64,000 nt of DNA, taken from NCBI RefSeq assembly GCF_012847335.1, contig NZ_JABBDX010000008.1, forward strand, positions 20,182 through 84,181, written 5' to 3'. Source of the DNA: Psychrobacter sp. MF31. Its GTDB lineage: Bacteria > Pseudomonadota > Gammaproteobacteria > Pseudomonadales > Moraxellaceae. Position 1 is the first letter of the stretch, and the number at the start of each line of letters is the position of its first letter. Of this stretch, positions 1 through 9,249 are shown one piece after another. The translations under genes and the position numbers were made by a program. The notes below the pieces were generated by a model. That model saw only the letters and a program-made list of their open reading frames with translations, did not search any database and was not told where the DNA came from.

Positions 1-887
1 CCGTCCGCGTTGGTATGGAATTTGGCATTGATACCTTTGCCAATCAGTTAAAGCGCTTGGGCGTTAAAGCGAATATTCCAAAATATCCTTCCGTGCTATT
101 GGGGTCTGTCAATTTAAGCCCAATGGACATGTTAGGCGTTTATCAAGTGTTTGCTACCGGCGGCTTTCGAACGCCCATTCACAGCATCCGAACGGTGATT
201 GATGACAAAGGTCGAATTTTGCAGCGAACAGGGCTTAACACCAAACGCAGCGTGCCCCCTGAAACCAACTATTTGGTCAACTATGGGCTGCAACAAGTCG
301 TCAAAAATGGCACGGCAAAGCGCATTGAATCGCTTGGCAGCAATTTAAATTTGGCAGGGAAAACCGGAACGACCAATGACTTTCGTGATGCTTGGTTTGC
401 AGGCTACAGCGGCAACTATGTGAGCGTGGTTTGGGTTGGTCGCGATGACAATAAACCGATTGGGCTAAGCGGCGGCTCAGGGGCATTGCCAGTTTGGGTG
501 GATTATATGAACCGGCTTAAACTCACCCCCGTCGCGCTTCCTGAACCTGAAGGTATCGAGTGGCTTTGGCTTGAAAACAACTCAGGAAAGCTGTCTAATG
601 AGCGCTGCCCTGAAGCGCGATATTTGCCCGTCTTGTCAAGCCATCTTCCTGATGAGGCAAGCAGCTGCGCGATTGCAATGTATCAGCAAGACCGCGCCCG
701 TGAGCAAATGCGCTGGCAAGGTCAAGAAAGCGACATCATCCGTCAGCGCCGCCGCGAAGGGCTTGAACCTGACGCGAGCGAAGATGGCAACGCCAACCAG
801 CAACAAGACCAAATCGATGGCGAACAAATCCAGCGCCAAATTAAAAATTTATATAAACGCGCGTTTGAATTGTTTGAATTGCAATAA
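1..887 (+). CDS. Class A penicillin-binding protein, C-terminal part (partial)
   Basis: The reading frame is open from the left edge of the window, so this is the 3' end of a longer gene. The visible part is the end of a class A PBP transpeptidase domain, which cross-links peptidoglycan in the periplasm. The KTGTT motif (KTG box of the penicilloyl-serine transferase fold) lies at about nt 360-374 and is followed by an aromatic-rich stretch with WVGRDDN, typical of PBP1A/PBP1B. The last ~60 residues are a charged, Gln-rich tail (RQRRREG, NQQQDQ) that looks disordered. The glycosyltransferase domain and the catalytic SxxK serine are outside the window. PBP1B (mrcB) is my preferred reading, but PBP1A (mrcA/ponA) cannot be excluded from the C-terminus alone. 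Confidence 0.85.
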   Translation, partial: VRVGMEFGIDTFANQLKRLGVKANIPKYPSVLLGSVNLSPMDMLGVYQVFATGGFRTPIHSIRTVIDDKGRILQRTGLNTKRSVPPETNYLVNYGLQQVVKNGTAKRIESLGSNLNLAGKTGTTNDFRDAWFAGYSGNYVSVVWVGRDDNKPIGLSGGSGALPVWVDYMNRLKLTPVALPEPEGIEWLWLENNSGKLSNERCPEARYLPVLSSHLPDEASSCAIAMYQQDRAREQMRWQGQESDIIRQRRREGLEPDASEDGNANQQQDQIDGEQIQRQIKNLYKRAFELFELQ

Positions 888-941
888 AATTTTTATCATT
901 CACCATTAACAGCCGCAATTTTTTAACACAAGGGTTTCATC

Positions 942-1874
942 ATGGCTTGGCAACAACTGCATTTACAATGTAAAAAAAACGACGTTGACTTGGCAGAAGC
1001 GTTACTGCTTGAAGCAGGGGCGCTGTCGATCGCTCTTGATGACGCCGGCGATCAGCCGCTATTTGAGCCGTTGCCCGGTGAGTCGCCCCTTTGGGATGAG
1101 GTTATTTTAACCGCGCTTTTTGATGCCAATTCAGAAAATGGTCGCTATCATGTGGTTGAATCCTTAAGCCATGAAATTGCCGCTGAGGTTAACGCCAGCC
1201 GCGTTTGGCTGTCTCAAGTTGATGATAAAGATTGGGAGCGCGAATGGATGGCGCATTATCAGCCGATTGAATGCGCCAATAATTTGTGGATCGTTCCCAA
1301 CTGGCTGACGCCGCCCAATCCTGATGCCACTAACATCATCATGGACCCAGGACTGGCTTTTGGTACCGGATATCATGCCACCACACGCCTTTGTTTAGAT
1401 TGGCTGACTGAGCAGGATTTGGTAGGTAAAACAGTCATTGATTATGGCTGCGGCTCAGGGATTTTAGGGATTGCCGCGCTACTTTTGGGCGCAAAGCAAG
1501 TGTTTGCCGTCGATATTGACCCGCAAGCCGTGTTAGCAACCAACCAAAACGCTGATCGCAACCACGTTGCCGGCAAGCTTCACGCCTTTTTACCTGAAGA
1601 TTTTGAGCGTTTTATCAAATCAAACCAAGATCAAGTTGCCCTTGTTGATGTGATTGCCGCCAATATTTTAGCCAAACCCTTGATCGGTCTTGCGCCGTAT
1701 TTTGCCACGCTCATTGCGCCAAAAGGTAAAATCGTTCTTGCAGGACTCATAGAATCGCAAACCGAAGACGTAAAAGCCGCTTATCAGCCCTATTTTACTA
1801 TTGATAATAAACACGCATTTAGCGCTCAAGAAGACCAACACTGGCAGCGACTTTCAGGGACTTTTACAGGGTAG
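942..1874 (+). CDS. prmA: Ribosomal protein L11 methyltransferase PrmA
   Basis: The 310-residue protein matches the PrmA family in length and layout: an N-terminal substrate-recognition domain (about 1-100), then a class I SAM-dependent methyltransferase domain. The family motif DPGLAFGTGYHATTRLCL is at residues 135-152. The SAM-binding motif I VIDYGCGSGILG is at about 165-176, with the acidic end of beta-2 (VDIDPQA) shortly after. The NPPY-like position reads ANILA, as usual for PrmA. PrmA trimethylates several amino groups of ribosomal protein L11 in the cytoplasm. It lies 54 bp after the PBP gene and upstream of a zinc-ribbon protein and fis; a prmA-fis neighbourhood is common in gammaproteobacteria. 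Confidence 0.95.
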   Translation: MAWQQLHLQCKKNDVDLAEALLLEAGALSIALDDAGDQPLFEPLPGESPLWDEVILTALFDANSENGRYHVVESLSHEIAAEVNASRVWLSQVDDKDWEREWMAHYQPIECANNLWIVPNWLTPPNPDATNIIMDPGLAFGTGYHATTRLCLDWLTEQDLVGKTVIDYGCGSGILGIAALLLGAKQVFAVDIDPQAVLATNQNADRNHVAGKLHAFLPEDFERFIKSNQDQVALVDVIAANILAKPLIGLAPYFATLIAPKGKIVLAGLIESQTEDVKAAYQPYFTIDNKHAFSAQEDQHWQRLSGTFTG

Positions 1875-1943
1875 CAACATATCCTTACATCTGTTACGAT
1901 AGGAAGTCAGCATAAGTTTGTGGACTTTCCTTGGATTTGAATT

Positions 1944-3179
1944 ATGAGCGCCCCCATAAAAACGCAGTGTCCGCAGTGTCAAACGGCTTTTAAATTGCCC
2001 AATGCCGCGCTAAATCAGGCTCATGCCAAAGCGCGCTGCGGCTGCTGTCAACATACCTTTTTGGTCAATGACTTTTTGGTGGTTTCAGCAAAATCAAGTA
2101 ACAGCGCTCCAAGTAATTCAGCAGAACTTTCTAAAGCTGATCTACAAAATCCAAATCGCATCAGTAATAAAAGCAGCGATGACGAGCTGCTGATTCATGA
2201 TGATATGGATTTGGCGGTTGCGGCAGATCATTTTACAGGCTATGACTCCGTTGATGATATGGATGCTTGGCTTAATCAACTTGAAAGCCAAAGCTTGACC
2301 GCCGATGACTTAAACTTTTCGCCCACTCAACCGGCTCAGCCCAATCAACAAAGCGCTCAAGATATCTTAACTGCAAATGCCATTCAAAATACTGCTAGGT
2401 CGCCAATAAATACAACCTACCCTCAACCCCAAAATTCTTCTGCCAACTGTGCGGATTATGACGACGATCTTCCTTTAGATACTCAAAATCAATATAAGCA
2501 TTCTGCTGAAAACGCTTGGCTTGAAGAGTTACTAAGCGCTCAAGATACTAAAGATAATAAGGACGCGCCAAAACTAGCACGCTCCGAAGATTCAGAATTG
2601 GCGCAACTGCTCAGCGACATGGGAATGAAAACTGAGGATAGCCAGCGCTTGGAACAAGACCGCCAAGCCAAGATCGCCGCTCGATTAAAAATCAGCAATC
2701 AGCCGCCACCGCAATCAATGGCAACGTTTTTATGGTCGCTTGGCTGCTTGGTATTGGTGTTGTTGTTGGCGGCGCAATATGTCATTTTTAATTTAGATTC
2801 GCTGATAAAAAACCCCGCGTTTGCCGCGCGATTGCAAAGTTTATGCGCCATTGCTGCTTGCAGTTTGCCGCATGCGGATATTGATATGATTGAGATCAGC
2901 ACGCCTATCCTTCGAGCAAGCCAAGTCAAGCCAGCTGCCAATTTTAGCGACATCCAAGCCACATTAATCAACCAAAGCGATAAGCCGCAGCTACTTCCCA
3001 ATATGAAAGTCAGCCTTTACCAAAATAGCGCGCTGGTTGGCGAGTTTATTGCCCGTCCTGAAGATTACGTGTTGGCTCATGAGTCGCAGCTTGGCAGCCA
3101 TCATCAAAAGCCGGTGATGTTTACCGTTGCCATGAGCAAAAGCCAACTTACTCAAGTCAATATTGCGCCTTTTTATTAA
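1944..3179 (+). CDS. Zinc-ribbon, single-pass membrane protein of the DUF3426 type
   Basis: The protein has 411 residues. An N-terminal MJ0042-type zinc ribbon has Cys pairs at residues 9/12 (CPQC) and 32/35 (CGCC). A long acidic, Asn/Gln/Ser-rich and probably disordered linker runs from about 50 to 250. One transmembrane helix lies at about 262-282. The C-terminal ~110 residues (ILRASQVKPAANFSDIQATL onward) look like the beta-sandwich of DUF3426 proteins, with an expected periplasmic location. Function is unknown. Genes of this type often sit beside prmA and fis, as here. The stop codon is 10 bp before the preferred fis start, so the two are probably co-transcribed. Confidence 0.75.
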   Translation: MSAPIKTQCPQCQTAFKLPNAALNQAHAKARCGCCQHTFLVNDFLVVSAKSSNSAPSNSAELSKADLQNPNRISNKSSDDELLIHDDMDLAVAADHFTGYDSVDDMDAWLNQLESQSLTADDLNFSPTQPAQPNQQSAQDILTANAIQNTARSPINTTYPQPQNSSANCADYDDDLPLDTQNQYKHSAENAWLEELLSAQDTKDNKDAPKLARSEDSELAQLLSDMGMKTEDSQRLEQDRQAKIAARLKISNQPPPQSMATFLWSLGCLVLVLLLAAQYVIFNLDSLIKNPAFAARLQSLCAIAACSLPHADIDMIEISTPILRASQVKPAANFSDIQATLINQSDKPQLLPNMKVSLYQNSALVGEFIARPEDYVLAHESQLGSHHQKPVMFTVAMSKSQLTQVNIAPFY

Positions 3180-3189
3180 GGATAACGTT

Positions 3190-3513
3190 ATGATCACCCC
3201 TCACGCTGCTCAATTTGATCCTCATGGAGCGTTTTTGCCCGATGAGTTTGACCCAGCAATGACATTAACCGATGATCTCAAAGTAGTCACGCTTCGCGAT
3301 CACGTTGAGCGCGTGGTTCGCGACTATTTTGAGGCGCTCGATGGTGAAGTGCCAAGCGATGTTTATGAGCTGATTTTGCAAGAGATTGAACTGCCGCTAT
3401 TGACCGTTGTTCTTGAAAAAACGCGTGGCAATCAGTCCAAATCGGCGCAGATTTTGGGACTAAACCGCGGCACTTTACGTAAAAAATTAAAAAAGTATCA
3501 CTTAATGGCGTAG
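3190..3513 (+). CDS. fis: DNA-binding protein Fis
   Basis: This is a nucleoid-associated DNA-bending protein and global regulator. From the ATG at 3190 it has 107 residues, close to the usual ~98. The C-terminal helix-turn-helix is clear (NQSKSAQILGLNRGTLRKKL, about residues 82-101). I prefer 3190 to the in-frame ATG at 3163: an AAGGA ribosome-binding site lies at 3178-3182, whereas the 3163 start would sit inside the upstream gene. The N-terminal extension (PHAAQFDPHGAFLPDEF) is longer than in E. coli Fis. Confidence 0.93.
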   Translation: MITPHAAQFDPHGAFLPDEFDPAMTLTDDLKVVTLRDHVERVVRDYFEALDGEVPSDVYELILQEIELPLLTVVLEKTRGNQSKSAQILGLNRGTLRKKLKKYHLMA

Positions 3514-3522
3514 CTGCAAATT

Positions 3523-3551
3523 TTGAATCCTGTAGCGATTTGTTTTATGAT
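3523..3551 (+). promoter_or_regulatory. Candidate sigma70 promoter for purH
   Basis: TTGAAT (3523-3528) and TATGAT (3546-3551) are separated by 17 bp, in the gap between fis and purH. The -35 box matches 4 of 6 consensus bases and the -10 box 5 of 6. No recognisable PurR operator was seen nearby. Confidence 0.4.
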
Positions 3552-3632
3552 GCTGCTTTAACAAAAGGCAAGTGAACTTTACTTGTCAACTTTGACCTGC
3601 CAATATTTTGGCGCTTTTATGGAATGATTTTT

Positions 3633-5213
3633 ATGGCTACCACACCGCTTGCCCTACTCTCCGTTTCCGACAAATCAGGGATCGTTGAGTTTGCTCAAGG
3701 CTTGATTGATTCAGGGTTTGGTTTATTGTCCACCGGCGGCACTTACCGCTTGCTCAAAGATAACAATATTGCCGTCACCGAAGTTTCTGACTATACCGGA
3801 TTTCCTGAAATGATGGACGGTCGGGTCAAAACTTTGCATCCAAAAATCCACGGCGGTATCCTTGCCCGCCGCGGCACCGATGATGCGGTAATGAATGATC
3901 ATGATATCAAGCGCATTGATTTGGTGGTGGTCAACTTATACCCCTTTGCGCAAACGGTTGCCAATCCAAATGTTACTATGGATGACGCCATCGAAAATAT
4001 CGACATCGGTGGTCCTACTATGGTTCGCGCAGCCGCTAAAAACCACGCTCATGTTGGCATCATCACTGACCCAAGCGACTATAACCGCGTCCTTGACGCC
4101 TTAAATGGCAGCACCAGTTTAAGCGCTGAGTTACGATACGATTTGGCGGTCAAAGCCTTTGAACATACCGCGCAATATGACGGCATGATTGCGAACTTTT
4201 TAGGTCGCCGTGTCAACAAAGAGCAAACCGCGGACGTTTATCCGCGAACGCTTAATTTGCAGTTTAATAAAATGGAGGATTTACGCTACGGCGAAAACCC
4301 GCATCAATCTGCCGCGTTTTATGTTGAACGTCAAACAAGCGACAATGTTGAAGCCTCGATTGCTACCGCCAAGCAATTGCAAGGTAAAGCCTTATCTTAT
4401 AACAATATTGCGGATACGGACGCCGCGCTTGAATGCGTTAAAGCCTTTAGCGCTCCTGCCTGCGTGATCGTCAAACATGCCAACCCTTGCGGCGTTGCCA
4501 TTGACCAAGATCAAGTTACCGCTTATAAAACTGCCTTTAGCACCGATCCTGAATCGTCTTTTGGCGGCATCATTGCCTTTAACCGACCGTTAACCAAAGC
4601 TGCCGCAAGCGCGATTATCGACAATCAATTTGTCGAAGTCATCATCGCCCCAAGCTTGGAAGATGGCGTGCTCGACATCACTGGCACTAAGAAAAATGTC
4701 CGCGTTTTGGTTTGCGGCGAGCTGCCAAAACCAGAGGCTCGCGCCGCCCAGCTTGATTACAAACGCGTTAATGGCGGGCTTTTGGTTCAAGAGCAAGATT
4801 TGGGTATTATTTTGCCAACTGATTTAAAAATCGTCACCGACGTTCAACCCACCCAAGCTCAAATTAATGATTTGTTATTTAGCTGGTCGGTTGCCAAATA
4901 TGTCAAATCAAACGCCATCGTTTATGCCAAAGATCAGCGCACCATCGGAATTGGCGCCGGACAAATGAGCCGCGTTAATTCCGCGCGAATTGCAGCGATT
5001 AAAGCTGAACACGCAGGACTGGTCACTCAAGGCGCGGTGATGGCATCTGACGCTTTTTTCCCATTCCGTGATGGTATTGATAACGCCGCTGACGTTGGCA
5101 TTTCTGCCATCATCCAACCCGGCGGCTCAATGCGCGACGACGAAACCATTGCTGCTGCCAATGAGCACGGCATTGCCATGGTCTTTACTGGAATGCGTCA
5201 CTTCCGCCATTAA
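3633..5213 (+). CDS. purH: Bifunctional AICAR formyltransferase / IMP cyclohydrolase PurH
   Basis: This enzyme catalyses the last two steps of de novo IMP synthesis: formylation of AICAR with 10-formyl-THF, then ring closure. The N-terminal MGS-like cyclohydrolase domain shows [20 protein letters not shown] and [18 protein letters not shown]. The C-terminal transformylase domain shows [38 protein letters not shown] and the terminal GMRHFRH. The length of 526 residues matches the family. The ATG at 3633 is preferred over 3624 because GGA at 3621-3623 is well placed for it and the protein then starts [14 protein letters not shown]. The gene appears monocistronic, with its own promoter and a strong terminator. 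Confidence 0.97.
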   Translation: MATTPLALLSVSDKSGIVEFAQGLIDSGFGLLSTGGTYRLLKDNNIAVTEVSDYTGFPEMMDGRVKTLHPKIHGGILARRGTDDAVMNDHDIKRIDLVVVNLYPFAQTVANPNVTMDDAIENIDIGGPTMVRAAAKNHAHVGIITDPSDYNRVLDALNGSTSLSAELRYDLAVKAFEHTAQYDGMIANFLGRRVNKEQTADVYPRTLNLQFNKMEDLRYGENPHQSAAFYVERQTSDNVEASIATAKQLQGKALSYNNIADTDAALECVKAFSAPACVIVKHANPCGVAIDQDQVTAYKTAFSTDPESSFGGIIAFNRPLTKAAASAIIDNQFVEVIIAPSLEDGVLDITGTKKNVRVLVCGELPKPEARAAQLDYKRVNGGLLVQEQDLGIILPTDLKIVTDVQPTQAQINDLLFSWSVAKYVKSNAIVYAKDQRTIGIGAGQMSRVNSARIAAIKAEHAGLVTQGAVMASDAFFPFRDGIDNAADVGISAIIQPGGSMRDDETIAAANEHGIAMVFTGMRHFRH

Positions 5214-5240
5214 TTTTTAAACCTCTTTTTTCATCACTAT

Positions 5241-5272
5241 AAAAAAAGCCACTGATCATCAGTGGCTTTTTT
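5241..5272. terminator. Bidirectional intrinsic terminator between purH and ppiD
   Basis: The stem GCCACTG/CAGTGGC has a 5-nt loop, is preceded by seven A and followed by six T. The two genes are convergent, so the hairpin with A and T flanks can serve both strands. Confidence 0.88.
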
Positions 5273-5302
5273 ATGACAGTTAAAAGTTAATCAATCACCA
5301 TT

Positions 5303-7177
5303 TTAGCGACCTTGAGCGCTTGCCATATTTGCCTCATTAACTTCAACTTTATGAACCACGCGCAGATACTCAAGATAATCTTGCAATTGGTCTTGACCTA
5401 AATTATCACGGATAATCGCTGCCGTTTGCGCTTTTTCAAGGGCAGATAATTGCGATTGCTGCTGCGTTTTTATTACATCCCCAATAATGAGCGTCGCGCC
5501 ATTTTCCGTTTTGCTGGTCATTGCTGCCACGCCGCCCGCTGGTGCAGGTTTACTAAACGCCAAGCTGCGCTCTTTATCCGTAAGCTGCGGCGATTGACGG
5601 TTGGTATCGCCAAGAGCTTGGAAGATAACACCCTGCTTGTTAATATCGCTTGCCGTTTTGATTTTAGCAGCAATCAATTTAGCATCGTTTAGCGCAAGTT
5701 CACTGGCTTTCTGCTTCAATAGCACCTGAGTGACTCTAGGAGTTGCCTCGCTCAGACTTAACGTTTTGGTTGGACGATAGCGGCTAGGCTGAACCCAAAC
5801 GGTTGATTTTCCGGTATCAATGCCAGTGGTCACCGACTGATCTTGAATCACAAACTCATCAAAGGCTTGTTTAATCACCGCAGGCTGCGACAATACGGAA
5901 GTATTGTTGTCTTTTTGGTAGTCTTTGATGCGCTTTAAAGGCACATTTTCTTGGCTTGCAATGTCTTCAATGCTAAAGCCATCTGCCGCCAAGTCATTAA
6001 TGGCAGTAATTTTGTCGGCAAACTGAGCTTGCTGCTTGTAAGCTTTAGCACGCTTAACCATCTCATCACGAACGCTATCAAGGCTTGGCACTTGGCTTTC
6101 GCCTTCGCTGGTCACCATAAAGATTTGGTAGCCGAACTGAGTCTTAACAGGTTTTGACACCTGCTTGACCTTTAAGCCACTAAGCGCTTGCTCAACGATT
6201 GAGGCATCATTGCCAAAGACCGATGGGTTAAACGTTCCCATCGCGCCGCCGCTTGCTCCTGAAGGATCATCGGATTCGGTTTTTGCAAGCGCTGCAAACG
6301 ATTCGCCTTTATCAAGACGGGCTTTGACTTTATCCGCGCGCGCTTTGGCGTCAGTTCCGGTAAATAAAATCTGGCTAATTTGGCGCTCATCGGTCACGCC
6401 AAGACCTTGCTTAAAGCTTTGATACTGCGCATTGATCTCGTCTTTGGTGACGTCAGCCACCTTAATCATCTCAGGGGTCAATTCGATATATGCCAAATCA
6501 ACCATCGCGGGACTTTTAAGCGCGTCTTTATTGGCGTCATAATAGGCTTTCACATCAGCAGAACTCACCTTTACTTTTTGCTGATAATCTTGCCAGTTAA
6601 AGCGGTGCAGCCAAATATTTCTTGATTCAAGCTGTAAATCGATCAATTGATTGACCGCTTTCATCGGATAAATTGCCGTTCCAACGATACTGGCGTTGAG
6701 CTGATCTAAGCTCAATTGATTGCGAAATTCAGCAAACAGCTGATCTTTGGTCATGCCGCGCTGACGCAAAAAGGTGGCAAATAAATCATTGGAAAAATTG
6801 CCATTTTCATCTTTAAAAATGGCTTCTTCACGAAGTAAGCGGTTGATGGTGTCATCAGATACCGTCATTCCAAGCTTTTTAGCTTGCTGCTCTAAAAGGG
6901 CGCGATCCACCAAACCACGCAGCACTTGTTCATGAAGCACATCTTCATTAAGTAAACTTGCATCTTCAAGGTTGGCTAAAATCTCTGAGCGCCGATTGTT
7001 TACAGCGCTTTGGTATTCGGAAACGCCCACGCTTGCATCACCGACTTTAGCGATTTGGTTTGGATCGACGCCGCTTTGGAAGTAGCTTTCGATTCCCAAT
7101 AAAGCCAGCGGCGATAGGCATAAAATCAATAAAATTCGACCCGGCCAGCTTTTTAAAAAATCGCGCATTTTATCCAT
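5303..7177 (-). CDS. ppiD: Peptidyl-prolyl cis-trans isomerase / periplasmic chaperone PpiD (SurA-N and parvulin domains)
   Basis: The 624 residues match PpiD in length. An N-terminal membrane anchor lies at about residues 12-35. A SurA-N-like chaperone domain follows (about 36-200), then a parvulin rotamase domain (about 262-355, with ERQISQILF, LAKTESDDPSGASGG and FGYQIFMV), then a long alpha-helical C-terminus. PpiD is tethered to the inner membrane and assists proteins emerging from the Sec translocon. Upstream on the same strand is hupB; the hupB-ppiD order is conserved in gammaproteobacteria. Here a strong hairpin lies between them, so hupB is probably transcribed mainly alone. Confidence 0.92.
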   Translation of the reverse strand: MDKMRDFLKSWPGRILLILCLSPLALLGIESYFQSGVDPNQIAKVGDASVGVSEYQSAVNNRRSEILANLEDASLLNEDVLHEQVLRGLVDRALLEQQAKKLGMTVSDDTINRLLREEAIFKDENGNFSNDLFATFLRQRGMTKDQLFAEFRNQLSLDQLNASIVGTAIYPMKAVNQLIDLQLESRNIWLHRFNWQDYQQKVKVSSADVKAYYDANKDALKSPAMVDLAYIELTPEMIKVADVTKDEINAQYQSFKQGLGVTDERQISQILFTGTDAKARADKVKARLDKGESFAALAKTESDDPSGASGGAMGTFNPSVFGNDASIVEQALSGLKVKQVSKPVKTQFGYQIFMVTSEGESQVPSLDSVRDEMVKRAKAYKQQAQFADKITAINDLAADGFSIEDIASQENVPLKRIKDYQKDNNTSVLSQPAVIKQAFDEFVIQDQSVTTGIDTGKSTVWVQPSRYRPTKTLSLSEATPRVTQVLLKQKASELALNDAKLIAAKIKTASDINKQGVIFQALGDTNRQSPQLTDKERSLAFSKPAPAGGVAAMTSKTENGATLIIGDVIKTQQQSQLSALEKAQTAAIIRDNLGQDQLQDYLEYLRVVHKVEVNEANMASAQGR

Positions 7178-7353
7178 AGTCGTTCTGCTTAATCACCTAA
7201 TTGATAATATATTGAAAGTAAAATGACAGTTTGGCAAACCAAAGGTCAAGTTCATCTGCCTTTATGCCAATTGCTCAGGCAATCGCCTATGATACGTGAA
7301 TTTTGAGTCAGACTCAAAAGATTCACCCAAGCTTTTGGACAATTTTTTATCAT

Positions 7354-7383
7354 AAAAAAAGCACCTAAACCTAGGTGCTTTTT
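7354..7383. terminator. Intrinsic terminator downstream of hupB
   Basis: The stem GCACCTA/TAGGTGC (7361-7367 and 7372-7378) has a 4-nt loop. Seven A precede it (the U tract for minus-strand hupB) and five T follow. It would separate hupB from ppiD. Confidence 0.85.
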
Positions 7384-7402
7384 GGATCACGTGAATGACC
7401 GC

Positions 7403-7675
7403 TTAGTTTAAACGCTCTTTTAGGTTTTTACCTGCTTTAAAGCTTGGCACTTTGCTTGCAGGAATAGACAACTCTTCACCTGTTTTTGGGTTACGACCCG
7501 TACGCGCTTTGCGATCTTTTACCGTAAAAGTACCAAAGCCCACAAGTGAGATGGTATCGCCAGCTTCAAGCGCTTCACCGATGCTCTCCATCATCGCATT
7601 TAGCGCCTCTCCTGCTTGAGATTTGTTCAAGCCACTTTTTTCGGCAATGCTATCAACGAGTTCTGACTTATTCAT
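7403..7675 (-). CDS. hupB: DNA-binding protein HU-beta
   Basis: This 90-residue nucleoid protein belongs to the HU/IHF family. The sequence begins MNKSELVDSIAEKSGLNK, and the family core GFGTFTVKDRKARTGRNP lies at about residues 46-63 and includes the beta-arm. An upstream ATG at 7708 would add 11 atypical residues. The 7675 start is preferred because it has an AAGGA ribosome-binding site and gives the standard HU length. Confidence 0.97.
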   Translation of the reverse strand: MNKSELVDSIAEKSGLNKSQAGEALNAMMESIGEALEAGDTISLVGFGTFTVKDRKARTGRNPKTGEELSIPASKVPSFKAGKNLKERLN

Positions 7676-7722
7676 AAATTTTCCTTCAAAGTTAAGGTCG
7701 GTAATCAACGCTCATGGCAGGC

Positions 7723-7751
7723 ATTGTATCGCTGTCACAGCTTTTACGCAA
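7723..7751 (-). promoter_or_regulatory. Candidate sigma70 promoter for hupB
   Basis: Read on the minus strand, TTGCGT (7751-7746) and TACAAT (7728-7723) are separated by exactly 17 bp, about 50 bp upstream of the hupB start codon. Confidence 0.55.
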
Positions 7752-8281
7752 TAAAAACCATCACGCTATGAGTTGCCCGTAGTTGCACGATTTGCGTTAT
7801 TAACGCCTTTATATCAAGGCTACTTTAGGAGCGCAAGCAGTTTTACACTTTTTTGTGCTCAAAACTACGCATTTGACACTTATCGTTACGCAACTCCTCT
7901 GTAATTCAAAATCAAAGCTGATAAAGGCTTATAGAGCTGATCGTGATTTTAATTGGTCAGTGCCCAAAGTTTACCTTAAAATAGCACCCGCCTTTTAACC
8001 AAGTGCTAATTTAAACTTTAGTGACTTCATTTTAACTTTAGTGATTTTGGCATAAGTGATTTTGGAATAAAGATCATGTCTATTGATAACCGTTAAGCTT
8101 TGCTGATATTGGCAATAGCTTGGTTGATCGACGTTTGAGGTATCGCACAACAATTTGTTAACTGACAGGCGAACCAATCCTTTTTATGATGACAACAAGA
8201 AAGGGCTTAACTGATAAATCAAGCTTTCAAGGGCAAAATTGCAAGACTTTTGGGATTTTTAATGATAAATAATAATAATGG
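7752..8281. other. Intergenic region, no convincing gene
   Basis: About 530 bp of AT-rich sequence lies between divergent hupB and the next gene. A 60-codon minus-strand ORF (7995-8177) has low-complexity composition at its end and no recognisable features, so I do not call it. The short imperfect repeats TTTAGTGACTT, TTTAGTGATTTTGG and AAGTGATTTTGG occur at about 8015-8067. The function of the region is unknown. Confidence 0.5.
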
Positions 8282-8932
8282 ATGGCATTCATGAAGCGCT
8301 CAACGTTATCTCACTCATTTCTTAATATCGTTTTGGTATTTATTGAATCGGCACTTACGCTGTTATTAAGGCTTGATCCTGCGCTTCGGCGCGCCGCTTA
8401 CCCGCTTGCCAAACAAGGAACGCGGGTTTGTTTGCGCTTGTATTTGCCGCATATTGAAGTGTTTGCCACTTTTAGTTATAAGGGCGTTTTGCTCGATTTA
8501 GAGCAGCCTGAAGGCAGCTTTGAGCCGGATGTGGTGATTAATGCTTATAGCTTGCAAGTATTGATGGCGATTGCAACTCATGATGATGAGGCGACCGAAA
8601 AGCTGCAAATGCGCGGTGACAACGCTCAAGTCCAGTTGGTTAAACAATTTATCACCCAGCTTGGTTTAGGAAGCTTATTGCACAGCATCATTAACAAAAT
8701 TAAAGGTGGCAAAGCAACCAAAGCTAGTGACGTGCAAAAAGCAGAAAAAGCCGATAGCTATAAGCGCAAGATCAGTGAGCAACAAGCGCAAATTAGCAGC
8801 TTAACCATTAAAAATCGTGAGCTTGAAACGACGGTAAAAGAGCTTGAAAGCAAACAAAAAATGTTTATGATCGCCGCAATTGTGATGACGGTGGTTGCCA
8901 TTGGGGCAATTTTAGGTTGGATATTGACGTAA
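8282..8932 (+). CDS. Unknown protein with SCP2/UbiJ-like N-terminus, coiled coil and C-terminal membrane anchor
   Basis: I do not recognise a named family. About 216 residues are visible. Residues ~1-145 have the rhythm of an SCP2-like lipid-binding domain as in UbiJ: hydrophobic N-terminal helix, strands around LPHIEVFATFSYKGVLLDL, and MRGDNAQVQLVKQFI near its end. A Lys/Glu/Gln-rich coiled coil follows (about 160-190), then one transmembrane helix (about 194-214). This suggests a tail-anchored inner-membrane protein. The start is uncertain: an in-frame ATG at 8291 has a GGATGG sequence just upstream. The UbiJ link is inferred from pattern only; no ubiquinone genes are nearby. Confidence 0.7.
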   Translation: MAFMKRSTLSHSFLNIVLVFIESALTLLLRLDPALRRAAYPLAKQGTRVCLRLYLPHIEVFATFSYKGVLLDLEQPEGSFEPDVVINAYSLQVLMAIATHDDEATEKLQMRGDNAQVQLVKQFITQLGLGSLLHSIINKIKGGKATKASDVQKAEKADSYKRKISEQQAQISSLTIKNRELETTVKELESKQKMFMIAAIVMTVVAIGAILGWILT

Positions 8933-8969
8933 GTTGATGATCATTTTTTAAATTGAAATGCAGATTTTT

Positions 8970-8997
8970 AAAGCGCTGAAACGGGTCAGCGCTTTTT
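8970..8997 (+). terminator. Intrinsic terminator
   Basis: The inverted repeat AAAGCGCTGA/TCAGCGCTTT has a 6-nt loop and ends in a T run, 37 bp after the stop codon of the preceding gene. Confidence 0.85.
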
Positions 8998-9080
8998 GTT
9001 AGTATCAATTTATTTTAATATCAATTTATTAATATTATCAATGACCATCATCGGTTTGATTTATGAATGATCTTCGGAAT

Positions 9081-9113
9081 AATCTTGACTAATTTAGTCA
9101 GGATTCATATAAT
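9081..9113 (+). promoter_or_regulatory. isc operon promoter overlapped by a type 1 IscR-like operator
   Basis: TTGACT (9085-9090) and TATAAT (9108-9113) are separated by 17 bp, a near-consensus sigma70 promoter. The dyad GACTAATTTAGTC (9087-9099) overlaps the -35 box. Compared with the published E. coli type 1 IscR motif as I remember it, bases 9081-9105 agree at about 21 of 25 positions. A [2Fe-2S]-IscR dimer bound here would block RNA polymerase, giving the usual feedback repression of the operon. Confidence 0.75.
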
Positions 9114-9173
9114 AACCTTATGGCGCAGTTTATCAAAAAATCTAAGTATTAGCGATAACCACTGACTGATAAA

Positions 9174-9210
9174 AAGGGCTTAAAGACCTTTACCGTCATG
9201 TTAAGCCCTT
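9174..9210 (+). promoter_or_regulatory. Stem-loop in the iscR 5' leader
   Basis: A perfect 10-bp inverted repeat, AAGGGCTTAA/TTAAGCCCTT, has a 17-nt loop. It lies between the predicted transcription start (about 9120) and the iscR start codon. No T run follows, so it is not an intrinsic terminator. It ends about 30 nt before the ribosome-binding site. It could affect mRNA stability or act as a regulatory RNA target. Confidence 0.5.
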
Positions 9211-9249
9211 GATAAGCTGCCTTTGATTGATCAGGTTTGGAGAGATGAT

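Noticed and set aside
7995-8177. 60-codon minus-strand ORF between hupB and the next gene
   Set aside because: No ribosome-binding site or family features, and it overlaps short DNA repeats.
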